Notes under the pieces: model-generated | The model's database searches: none | Seen by the model: only the letters and a program-made list of their open reading frames with translations | What the model was told of the DNA's origin: nothing | Position numbers and translations under genes: made by a program | In this document: positions 45,292 to 53,234 of the stretch, in pieces | Layout of the letters: the number at the start of each line of letters is the position of its first letter | Position numbering within the stretch: the stretch's first letter is position 1 | Source of the DNA: Enterovibrio norvegicus_B | GTDB lineage: Bacteria; Pseudomonadota; Gammaproteobacteria; Enterobacterales; Vibrionaceae | Length of the DNA stretch: 64,000 nucleotides | Direction of reading: 5' to 3' | NCBI RefSeq assembly: GCF_002876705.1 | Contig: NZ_MDAG01000057.1 | Coordinates: 186,001 to 250,000, forward strand

Positions 45292-45663
45292 ATGATTCAG
45301 CCTCGCTTCGCATTACTGGCAGTAACGTCCACTTTTCTGCTTTCAGCGTGTGCCATTAAACCCGCTGAAACCGTGACGGTTTATAAGAGTAAAAATGCTG
45401 TGCAATGTGAAACTTCTGGCATGAGTGTGCACGACAGTGCGAATACCTTGTCTTCTTATGGCGTGACAGTGAAGTCTTCACAATGCGGTGTACTAACGGA
45501 AGTGATGTTTGCGAGCGTTTGTGGTGCGAAAACCGGCGACATTGTTATCCATGATATTGGTGCGAGAGAAGAAGCGTTGGCAGGAGAATTGGGTTATACC
45601 AACATTGATTCTCTGAAAACGGGCGAGGTTGCTAGTGGCTTCGCCGTGGTTGATTGTAAATAG
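45292..45663 (+). CDS. Small lipoprotein with four cysteines
   Basis: 123 residues. The signal peptide ends at lipobox LLSAC (Cys about residue 20). The mature part has four further Cys (QCETSG, SSQCGVL, ASVCGAKTGD, VVDCK), which could form two disulfides in the periplasm. I recognise no family. AAAGGGA precedes the start. It may be co-transcribed with the short TetR gene. Confidence 0.75.
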   Translation: MIQPRFALLAVTSTFLLSACAIKPAETVTVYKSKNAVQCETSGMSVHDSANTLSSYGVTVKSSQCGVLTEVMFASVCGAKTGDIVIHDIGAREEALAGELGYTNIDSLKTGEVASGFAVVDCK

Positions 45664-45713
45664 GTAAAAACAATAAGCCGTTATCAATCAAAACATGCCC
45701 AATCAGAACATAT

Positions 45714-46009
45714 AAAAAAGGTCTCTATACCCAAACAACCTGAAGATGCAGGATTCAGCGAGGTTTACTGACGTTATGATCTAGGCGTCCCTTTGCCGAT
45801 GTAGTGTTCTCCATCAAAAAGGGATAACACCGAGCATGGCGTCAGTAAACTCGCCCGAAGGGAGGCCCTCAGTGCGTCCACTTCATCGTTAAATTCCTGT
45901 GAAATAGAATGACTATTCCTACAAGAATTTGCCTTGAACTGAACGCACTGATGGCCTCTGACATCGAGCATCTTCAGGTTGATTGGGTATACATGTAGAG
46001 ACCTTTTTT
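45714..46009. terminator. Terminator stem split by a dispersed repeat
   Basis: AAAAAAGGTCTCTA (45714-45727) and TAGAGACCTTTTTT (45996-46009) are perfect 14-base inverse arms between convergent genes, exactly the form of a bidirectional terminator. The 266-bp repeat lies between them as its loop. Confidence 0.7.
45726..45991. repeat. Dispersed palindromic repeat, longest copy (266 bp) with a nested stem
   Basis: The ends TATACCCAAACAACCTGAAG and CTTCAGGTTGATTGGGTATA are inverse. The core follows the 37528 copy, but where that copy has CGAGTCGACTCG this one carries about 90 extra bases bordered by GTTTACTGACGTTATG and CATGGCGTCAGTAAAC, 16-base inverse arms with two mismatches. The two TA bases at the left end overlap the terminator arm. 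Confidence 0.85.
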
Positions 46010-46032
46010 TGTTCCCTATGTCATGAAAGACA

Positions 46033-46590
46033 TTAGAACTTAAAGCGTGTGCTCAGGATAACCTGGTCGCCGTATGCTTCATTGAATCGAAGTTGTGCAC
46101 CGATTGCAAAAAGCTCAGTCGCGTGGAAACGGCCAAAAACAGAGCCAAATACTTCATCTTCGTCGTCGATAGACAGGTGACCAAGTTCACCACCCACTTC
46201 AAGTTGCGGGCCTAACCACTGACGAACACCCAAGTTCACTTCAACGCCGAATTCAGTGTCACCCTTGAAACGGTCACGAGCTTTCATTGTGCGTAAGCCC
46301 AATTCGCCGTAAACATCTGCCCAGTTGTTGATAGGTGCGTGGAAGCCAATTGCAGCTGTGGTGTCGAAATCGCTGTCAAATTCAGTATCAGCTTCAAAAC
46401 GGATATGGGCATTTGGGTGAATAGAGGTGCTAAAACCAGCGCCGTAAGTCACAGGGCTAATCCCCACGCGAGCTTCGAAGTAGTCATAGCTGAAGTTACT
46501 CATGGTACCCTCGTTAGCCATACTTGCAGCAGAAAAGGCAGCAGAAGAGGCAGCGGCTAGCAAAATACCAGCAATCTTAGTTTTGCGCAT
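46033..46590 (-). CDS. Small outer-membrane beta-barrel protein
   Basis: 185 residues. The Sec signal peptide is residues 1-26 (ending SMA-NE). The mature part alternates polar and hydrophobic residues in about eight amphipathic strands, e.g. DYFEARVGISPVTYGAGFS and FGVEVNLGVRQWLG, and ends with Phe (STRFKF), the usual outer-membrane insertion signal. It is similar in layout to small OmpA/OmpW-size barrels; no named family is certain. Confidence 0.8.
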   Translation of the reverse strand: MRKTKIAGILLAAASSAAFSAASMANEGTMSNFSYDYFEARVGISPVTYGAGFSTSIHPNAHIRFEADTEFDSDFDTTAAIGFHAPINNWADVYGELGLRTMKARDRFKGDTEFGVEVNLGVRQWLGPQLEVGGELGHLSIDDEDEVFGSVFGRFHATELFAIGAQLRFNEAYGDQVILSTRFKF

Positions 46591-46661
46591 GGAAGGTCTC
46601 GTGATGATTTTAAATTTGTGACGCTATTTTAATAGAAGTCGCTTTTGCGAAACAACAGCAT

Positions 46662-46681
46662 AGCGCCTTAAATAAGGCGCT
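46662..46681. repeat. Palindrome downstream of the receiver gene
   Basis: AGCGCCTTA / TAAGGCGCT with a two-base centre and no T-tract, between the barrel gene promoter side and the end of the receiver gene. It could be an operator or a weak terminator. Confidence 0.4.
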
Positions 46682-46768
46682 GATTGGTAAATATTAGGCA
46701 AAATATAGTGAAAATGTGGACAAGAACGGGCGGATTTCGTGAGGCCGTTCTGAATTTCGCGTTTTCGA

Positions 46769-47269
46769 TTAACAATCAGAAAAGCTTAAACGGTTATCGC
46801 TGATGGCTTTCATCACACGTTCAGCGTCCAGAATGCTTACCCATTGCATCAAATTACTGTCGTGTTTGATCATGTAGGTCGTCAGTTGTTCGACAACAAT
46901 GTGCTTGAGGTTTTCGCCTTCCCATGGCTTTGCAATGAAGTAATCCAAGCTGTTGTGGTTTACGGCCTGAACCGTGTCTTCTAACCCTGCTTGGCCAGTC
47001 AGAAGGATTTTTCTTGCGTTGGCACAATCGCCTTTTCCATTTAGCTCGATGAGAAAATCGACCCCTAAATCTTCAGGCATGATGTGGTCACAAAGGATGA
47101 GCGCGAGTTTGTTGCCATCGGCATTTGCTTCTGCAAGCACTTCACGAGCCTCGGCAACAGATTCTGCAGCTTCAATAATAAAGTGCTCTTCCAATGACGC
47201 TAAATCATGGGTCACGCTATCGAGGACATCTCTTTCATCGTCCACGCAAAGGATAAGATATTTACTCAT
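46769..47269 (-). CDS. Stand-alone receiver domain protein, module 1
   Basis: 166 residues. Residues 4-125 are a CheY-like receiver with acidic pocket Asp10-Asp11, phospho-acceptor Asp61 (ILCDHIMP), Thr91 (LLTGQA) and Lys114 (IAKPW). There is no output domain; a 40-residue helical tail containing SILDAERVMKAI follows. The ATG overlaps the kinase stop by four bases (ATGA), and AAGGAG lies within the kinase gene, so the pair is coupled. It is the likely phosphorylation target of the adjacent kinase. Confidence 0.92.
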   Translation of the reverse strand: MSKYLILCVDDERDVLDSVTHDLASLEEHFIIEAAESVAEAREVLAEANADGNKLALILCDHIMPEDLGVDFLIELNGKGDCANARKILLTGQAGLEDTVQAVNHNSLDYFIAKPWEGENLKHIVVEQLTTYMIKHDSNLMQWVSILDAERVMKAISDNRLSFSDC

Positions 47270-49221
47270 GTTTTCTCCTTAGAAGCCGCAAACAGTGGGG
47301 CATAGGGCAGGGTCACTGTCATCGCGGTGAATTCACCAGATGATGATGCCACTTCTATTTTCCCTCCGTGATGCTCAACAATCTGTCGGCAAACCGACAA
47401 TCCGATGCCAAGCCCGAAGTGTCCTTCCCGTTTTGTGGTGTAGTTCAATTCAAAGATTTTATTTTTGATGGTTTCAGGAATGCCCGAGCCGTTGTCGCGA
47501 ACGGTGACTTTCACTGCTTTTCGACTCTTATAAACGGTTTCTCGCGTTGTTACATGAATTTCGCCATCAGAATCAACGGCATCAAGCGCATTGGAAACCA
47601 GGTTCGTCCAAACTTGCTGAAGGGCGATAGGCATACATCGAACGTCTCTCAGTTCGCCATAATCTCTCACCACTTTGAGCCTTTTTAGCTGGTTTTCAAA
47701 CATCACTAAGGTGTCTTCTATACCCTCATGAATATCGACATCTCGCATGGTCTCATCATCTTGTCGGGCATAGGTTTTTAAGCTTTTCACCATGTCGGCA
47801 ATGCGTTGTGCGCAAACACTGGTGGAACGCAATAAGCTACCCGCTTGATAGAACATGTCCCACTGCATGAGTGTTTTTTCAAATCCGGTATCCAAGGTGT
47901 TCATCCACGTTCGAATGTCTGTCGGATTATCAAATCCCATGTTTACCGCTTTCCTTGCGAGTGTTCTATCGCCAATCATAGGCTCGATGGATCTTGCTCT
48001 TTGACGTGCATCGGCGGTCGACATGGGACGAGAAAGCAGTGCCTCAGCCATGATTTTGTTGGCTTGCTCTTTGGCTGTGTCATTAAGCTCGGTATTGATG
48101 AGTTCACCAATACTGTCTTTCAGCGTATCGCTGTTTCTTAGAATCGCAGAAATGGGGTTATTGAGTTCATGGGCAACACCCGCAACCAACTGCCCCAGCA
48201 TGGCCATTTTTTCCCTTTCGATAAGCTGTTTATGTGCCAGCTCGAGAGATTTTAGCGTTTGCTGCAGCTTCACTTCAGTGGTGATGCTGCGCTTGAGGCG
48301 TCGATTAAAGTGTCGCAACAAATAACTTGTAAACAAGGGCAGCAAGTCGTTTCTTGCTTGCATAACCTTGCCAAACAATGCGCGGTTTAGCTTGATGACG
48401 TTGGTGAGTTGAAGGGTAATCCCCGTAGAAAAAGAAACATCGCCCGTCACGAAAGACATGCCACCAATCAGGCTGCCTTTCCCTAATCTCGCTACTTCAT
48501 GAGAAGCGCCGGTTTCGTCTCGCTTTAATAATGCCACTTCACCGTCTACAACAAACCAGAGGAAGCTGTTTGGCTGGCCTTCATGGGTCAGTAAATGGTC
48601 TTCGCTGTAACTTCGGAAGGCGTGGTTTTCGTCGTTATGATCAAAGTAATCAGTCAGCTCATTGAAAAGCTGTTGAGCCAGCTCATCATCCGACGTTCCA
48701 ATGGCAGACTCGATAAACCCGTGGCGATAGCTGGCGAGACGATTCTCGATATGTGCATCAAGTAATCGACGTTGGTCGAGGACATTGCAAAACTTAAGCA
48801 AATCGTCGGCATTGTGCTTTAGCACGTAGTGAGTTAACTCCTTGCGGGCCGTCGTGATCATCTGATCTGGCTCCCAAGGTTTGGTCATACAGTAGTTAAG
48901 TCGTCCTTCATTCACGGCCTGCATGATCACTTCAATTTGCGCTTGGTCGTTGAGCAGGATTGTTCGCGCGCCAGCAGAGGCGGGTTGATTGTCGATATTG
49001 ATCAGAAGGTCAACGCCGTTATCTTCGCCAAGGTCGTGGTCGCAAATGAATAACGCGACTTGGCGGCCTTGTTGATGAAGTTCACTGAGTGTGACAGTGG
49101 CGGAAGAAACGTTATCAATACAGACGATGTCGAAGGAGGAGGAAAAAGCGGCGAGTTCTCGTTCTAGTTGCGCCAAAATCTCTGCGTCATCATCAAGACA
49201 AAGAATGACATATGGGTGCAT
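47266..49221 (-). CDS. Hybrid histidine kinase: receiver, cNMP-type domain, kinase (module 1)
   Basis: 651 residues from ATG 49221 (GGTAAG upstream). Residues 4-125: receiver with Asp61 and Lys114, but Asn91 replaces the usual Thr/Ser switch residue. Residues 126-165: the same helical tail as the stand-alone receivers. Residues about 205-300: cNMP-binding-like beta-roll (FLWFVVDGEVALLKRD, LGKGSLIGGMSFV). Residues 305-340: coiled coil. H-box AGVAHELNNP with His351; the second DHp helix is only at about 470-487, so about 80 extra residues (MSTADARQRARSIEPM...) interrupt the domain. HATPase at 535-640 (N-box NLVSNALDA, DNGSGIPE, FGLGIGLS). There are no membrane helices, so it is cytoplasmic. Confidence 0.92.
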   Translation of the reverse strand: MHPYVILCLDDDAEILAQLERELAAFSSSFDIVCIDNVSSATVTLSELHQQGRQVALFICDHDLGEDNGVDLLINIDNQPASAGARTILLNDQAQIEVIMQAVNEGRLNYCMTKPWEPDQMITTARKELTHYVLKHNADDLLKFCNVLDQRRLLDAHIENRLASYRHGFIESAIGTSDDELAQQLFNELTDYFDHNDENHAFRSYSEDHLLTHEGQPNSFLWFVVDGEVALLKRDETGASHEVARLGKGSLIGGMSFVTGDVSFSTGITLQLTNVIKLNRALFGKVMQARNDLLPLFTSYLLRHFNRRLKRSITTEVKLQQTLKSLELAHKQLIEREKMAMLGQLVAGVAHELNNPISAILRNSDTLKDSIGELINTELNDTAKEQANKIMAEALLSRPMSTADARQRARSIEPMIGDRTLARKAVNMGFDNPTDIRTWMNTLDTGFEKTLMQWDMFYQAGSLLRSTSVCAQRIADMVKSLKTYARQDDETMRDVDIHEGIEDTLVMFENQLKRLKVVRDYGELRDVRCMPIALQQVWTNLVSNALDAVDSDGEIHVTTRETVYKSRKAVKVTVRDNGSGIPETIKNKIFELNYTTKREGHFGLGIGLSVCRQIVEHHGGKIEVASSSGEFTAMTVTLPYAPLFAASKEKT

Positions 49222-49411
49222 GTGCTTACCAAATACCTGCATTTTTTATAAGTGTATAGGTTTGTTCGTCTATAAGCTGAGAACAAGACTGCAAACTGAC
49301 ACATACTGTGAGAAAACATTAACGCTTCAGATTAAAACCTTATTAAGCCATGGGGTTAAGTCCTTTGTTGGTTTACACTTGAGGCCGTTTATTTTTTCTA
49401 TTGGAGCAATC

Positions 49412-50728
49412 ATGATTTTTGGGAAGTACGCAGCCATTGGTGGTGCCGTGGCGTTAGTTGTCCTTTGGCCTCTCGCATCTGGACATGTGGGCCAGTCAAT
49501 TTACGACCGCGAAGTTGAGCAATCGCAATCGCCATATGCTGTTATTACTAGTGAATCCTATGATCGTGGTTATTTGTCTTCAGACGTTGTAACCAAGGTA
49601 TCTTTGGTGGGCTCTGCCAAAGAGCAACTTGAGTTAGATGGCATTCCAACCAGCTATGTGCTGAACAGCAAAGTGTCTCATGGCTTCCTTAGCATCAGCA
49701 CGGATTCAGTACTTGAAATGACACCTGAACTGAAAGTGCTGACAGACAAGCTTTGGCCGAACGGTGAATCGCCATTTACCTTCCATTCAGAAACGGCCAT
49801 CTCAGGTAAAACGGATTACACCCTGTCGATGGCTGCAATCGATGCGAATGAAGAGGGCTTGAAAATCACGAGCACACCGTTTGTTGTTGATGGCTCAATG
49901 GACAAAGCGGGTGTGATTTCTTTCACCATGAACATGGATTCATTCGGCTTTGAATCTGAATATGGCGAAAATGCGAAAATCACCAATGTGACGGGTTCCG
50001 GTCAAGGTGAGTTAATCGACGATATTTGGGTGGGTAGCCAGAAAGTTAACTTTGGTCGTTTTGACATTGATAACCAAGATGGCCTGCCAGCGACATTGAC
50101 CAACTTCAGTATCGAAGTGAAAAACCTCCTGTCTTCTGCATCAGGTGGCGACGTGAAAAACGCTGACGCTGAGGATCTGCGTTTCAACAATGAAAACCTG
50201 ATCTCACTGGAGAAGTTTGAAGTAAAAGACGAGCTTACTTTGAACAACCTGAAATTGGGCATGAACTTCGATGCGCTTGATTACACTGCCATGACGACGT
50301 TAGCAACGGTTGCTGATGCCATGGGTGAAGAGCCTTCTCCAGAAGAGATGGAAGAAATGATCAAAGCATTGGATGCCTTGGTTGAGAAAGGGCTGAGTGC
50401 GAAACTGAACCCACTAGAAGTTGATACACCAGAAGGCCAGATTGACGCGAACTTGGATCTGCAAGTGGCTTCAGGTCTTACTAGCGTGTCGCAGAACTTC
50501 CAAGCACTTCCGAGCAAAATCAGTGGTGAATTGAATCTAAGCGCACCGGCTGCGTATGTTAATGGCGTGCCTGAGTTATCAAACATGGCAGAAAACCTAG
50601 AGCAATATGGATTCGTTTCTCAGAGTGAAAACATGGTGAAACTGAATGCAAAAATTGAAGGCGACCAATTGGTGTCTCCTACGGGTCAAAAAATCCCAGT
50701 GGGTTTGCTGATGATGCTAATGATGTAA
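49412..50728 (+). CDS. DUF945 (YdgA-like) protein
   Basis: 438 residues from ATG 49412, with TTGGAG upstream; the frame is open for 107 more codons that overlap the kinase gene antisense. An N-terminal hydrophobic segment (residues 8-26) anchors the protein or acts as a signal. YDREVEQSQSPYAVITSESYDRGYLSS is the usual DUF945 opening. The rest is long beta-rich repeats with acidic loops, ending with a Met-rich tail (GLLMMLMM). The E. coli relative YdgA is an inner-membrane protein of unknown role. It is divergent from the kinase. Confidence 0.87.
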   Translation: MIFGKYAAIGGAVALVVLWPLASGHVGQSIYDREVEQSQSPYAVITSESYDRGYLSSDVVTKVSLVGSAKEQLELDGIPTSYVLNSKVSHGFLSISTDSVLEMTPELKVLTDKLWPNGESPFTFHSETAISGKTDYTLSMAAIDANEEGLKITSTPFVVDGSMDKAGVISFTMNMDSFGFESEYGENAKITNVTGSGQGELIDDIWVGSQKVNFGRFDIDNQDGLPATLTNFSIEVKNLLSSASGGDVKNADAEDLRFNNENLISLEKFEVKDELTLNNLKLGMNFDALDYTAMTTLATVADAMGEEPSPEEMEEMIKALDALVEKGLSAKLNPLEVDTPEGQIDANLDLQVASGLTSVSQNFQALPSKISGELNLSAPAAYVNGVPELSNMAENLEQYGFVSQSENMVKLNAKIEGDQLVSPTGQKIPVGLLMMLMM

Positions 50729-50748
50729 TGCAACTTAGTGATTACTAG

Positions 50749-50787
50749 AAAAAGCCCGCGCGAAACGCTTTCGTGCGGGCTTTTTTG
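50749..50787 (+). terminator. Intrinsic terminator after the DUF945 gene
   Basis: AAAAAGCCCGC / GCGGGCTTTTTT with the loop GCGAAACGCTTTCGT, itself partly paired. Confidence 0.88.
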
Positions 50788-50957
50788 TGGGAAAAACGCC
50801 TGAGTTAAAAAAATGTTGGAAATTCACTCTAGTCTTTGTGACAAAACGTAAAAATAAGCCTAATAGGGCTAGTAATTTCGCCAACTTAGTCGACACTGAA
50901 TAGTAAGACAGAGATTTAATCCCTGTTTCTACATTCAGTCCAACACTAGGGGGATGC

Positions 50958-51374
50958 ATGGAATCGATAAAAGTAAAAGATTACATGAACAAAAGGCCTG
51001 TCACGTTTAAGGCCTCCATGACTCTGTCGATTGCATTAGAAAAAATGCTCAAAGCTGATCAAACAGGTGGCCCAGTTGTCGATGATAACCACCATGTCGT
51101 CGGTTTTTTGTCTGAGCAAGACATGATCCACAAACTGCTTAAAGTTGGGTACTACTGCCAAGATACAAACACGGTTGATGATTGTATGCATAAGGCCGTT
51201 GAAACAGTGACGCCTGACGACAGCATTATTCGATTGGCAGAGCAAATGCTGCCAGGTAAACCCAAAGTGTATCCTGTTGTTGAACATGGTCGCCTCGTCG
51301 GCATCATGTCTCGTCGCGATATTCTTAAAGCCATCGCAACGCAAATCGACGATTGTTTTCACCACCCAGTATAA
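50958..51374 (+). CDS. CBS-domain pair protein
   Basis: 138 residues consisting of two CBS motifs: KVKDYMNKRPVTFKASMTLSIALEKML with GGPVVDDNHHVVGFLSEQDM, then VDDCMHKAVETVTPDDSI with VYPVVEHGRLVGIMSRRDIL. CBS pairs bind adenosine nucleotides and report energy state. It is stand-alone, so its partner is unknown. The start has GGGGG about five bases upstream. A terminator follows near 51400-51430. Confidence 0.9.
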   Translation: MESIKVKDYMNKRPVTFKASMTLSIALEKMLKADQTGGPVVDDNHHVVGFLSEQDMIHKLLKVGYYCQDTNTVDDCMHKAVETVTPDDSIIRLAEQMLPGKPKVYPVVEHGRLVGIMSRRDILKAIATQIDDCFHHPV

Positions 51375-51401
51375 CGTCCTTCGTGTTGATAACGGCAAAA
51401 T

Positions 51402-51430
51402 GAAAAAGGGTGCATTAAGCACCTTTTTCT
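51402..51430 (+). terminator. Intrinsic terminator after the CBS gene
   Basis: AAAAAGGGTGC / GCACCTTTTT with a short ATTAA loop. Confidence 0.8.
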
Positions 51431-51599
51431 TATCCTGATTATATCTACTGAAAACACTGCATTCGGTGGACTCACTAAAAACTCATACTATTCCTTTCTT
51501 CGTTGTTTTCTCATTAATTTGATAGACTGCGGCTCAAAACTTTTGTGCCGCTAAAAGGAAATACGGCGCAGTAATGTGTTAACTCGACCGGAAGTCATC

Positions 51600-53066
51600 A
51601 TGTCTAACCAGCAACAAGCAAAGTTCGTCAATGGATCAATCATGCGCCACATCACCGTGATGTCTACTTCAGGTGCTGTGGGGTTGATGGCGTTGTTTCT
51701 GGTTGACCTCGTAGACATGTTTTTCATCAGCTTGTTGGGCCAAGTAGAGCTTGCTGCTGCGATTGGCTTTGCGGGCACTATCGTCTTTTTCTCTACATCC
51801 GTTTCAATCGGTACGTCAATAGCCACTGGCGCGCTGGTAAGCAGAGCGCTGGGCGCAGGAAAAAAGGACGACGCGAGAAAGATTGTGGCGAGTGTGATGA
51901 TATTCGCGGCGATGGTCAGCGTGGTGACGGTTGGGCTTATACTTTTCTTCCTCGACAACATATTAGGCTTGATTGGCGCGACAGGTGAAACAGCCATTAA
52001 GGCCAAAGAGTACCTTGTCATCATTTTGCCGAGTGCACCATTAATGGCCATGGGGATGTGCGCAGGTGCGGCATTACGTGGCGTGGGTGATGCGAAACGT
52101 TCGATGTCAGCAACGTTGGCGGGGGGCGCGGCCAATGCCGTTCTTGACCCGATCTTTATCTTCGGGTTGTCGATGGGGATTGAAGGCGCAGCGATTGCGT
52201 CTGTTATGTCACGCGTTGTGCTGTTTGGTGTGTCTTATCATGCCGTGCACCACAAGCATGACTTGATCGCGAGGCCGTCACTCACGGATTTATCCGAGCA
52301 CTTTCGCGCCATTACCCAGATTGCGGTGCCTGCCATCGTGACAAACACTGCTACGCCCTTCGGCAATGCTATCGTGACCGCACAAATCGCGAAGTTTGGT
52401 GCAGATTACGTGGCAGGTTATGCCGTGATTGGACGTTTACTGCCGGTGTCATTCGCACTCATCTTTTCTCTTTCAGGGGCCGTTGGGCCGATTCTCGGGC
52501 AGAATTTTGGGGCAGGGCGCTTTGATCGTGTTCGCTTAACCTTGTCCGATTCAGTGAAATTTGTCTCTGCCTATTGCGTGCTGATTGCCGTGATCCTTTT
52601 CTTCTCTCAAAACTTCATTACTACCGTATTTAGCTTGTCAGGAAATGCAGCGTCTATGGTGAATCTGTTCTGTACCTTTATCGCCATTAGCTTCATTTTC
52701 AATGGCGTCTTGTTTGTTTCCAATGCTGCATTTAATAACCTCAATCGTCCAACGTGGTCGACGTTACTGAATGTCGGCAAAGCGACACTGGGTACTATTC
52801 CTTTCGTTTATGTTGGCGGCGAGTTGGCGGGTGCAGAAGGCGTGTTGATTGGTCAAGCGCTTGGCTCTGTCTTCTTTGGCATTGCTGGTTATTTCTTGGT
52901 TCAGCGACTAATAGGTCAGCTCTCCACCGACAATGAAGTTATCGAAGAGACGGTATCGATTGAACCTGTCGTTCCTGTGGCCGCATTCAGCAGCTGCCGC
53001 GAAGTGATGGCGGAAGACGGTGAAGAAGCACAAGATAACGATGGAAAATGCAAACCGTCGGCTTGA
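51600..53066 (+). CDS. MATE-family efflux transporter
   Basis: 488 residues from ATG 51600 (GGAAG upstream). Twelve transmembrane segments. FLVDLVDMFFISLLGQVELAAAIGFAGTI and GAALRGVGDAKRSM are typical of MATE, and the second half repeats the pattern (GYAVIGRLLPVSFALIFSLSGAVGPILGQNFGAGR). The C-terminal 50 residues are an unusual acidic, soluble tail. It probably exports cationic compounds by Na+ or H+ antiport. Confidence 0.92.
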   Translation: MSNQQQAKFVNGSIMRHITVMSTSGAVGLMALFLVDLVDMFFISLLGQVELAAAIGFAGTIVFFSTSVSIGTSIATGALVSRALGAGKKDDARKIVASVMIFAAMVSVVTVGLILFFLDNILGLIGATGETAIKAKEYLVIILPSAPLMAMGMCAGAALRGVGDAKRSMSATLAGGAANAVLDPIFIFGLSMGIEGAAIASVMSRVVLFGVSYHAVHHKHDLIARPSLTDLSEHFRAITQIAVPAIVTNTATPFGNAIVTAQIAKFGADYVAGYAVIGRLLPVSFALIFSLSGAVGPILGQNFGAGRFDRVRLTLSDSVKFVSAYCVLIAVILFFSQNFITTVFSLSGNAASMVNLFCTFIAISFIFNGVLFVSNAAFNNLNRPTWSTLLNVGKATLGTIPFVYVGGELAGAEGVLIGQALGSVFFGIAGYFLVQRLIGQLSTDNEVIEETVSIEPVVPVAAFSSCREVMAEDGEEAQDNDGKCKPSA

Positions 53067-53234
53067 TGGTCTCAATTCCTGATTTTGGCTACCGTTGAAA
53101 TCTGCGTTTGAAAATTAAACGCATCCACCCAATTTATTGATCTAATTCAGTAAAACCTGAGCGTATTCCGCGCAGAATGTCCCCGTTGCCCACTCACTGT
53201 GGGTGTTTTAGCTTTTAAGGGACTACAAGCGATT

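Noticed and set aside
49091..49411. N-terminal extension of the DUF945 protein
   Set aside because: It is antisense to the kinase start and the ATG at 49412 has a ribosome site and the family opening.
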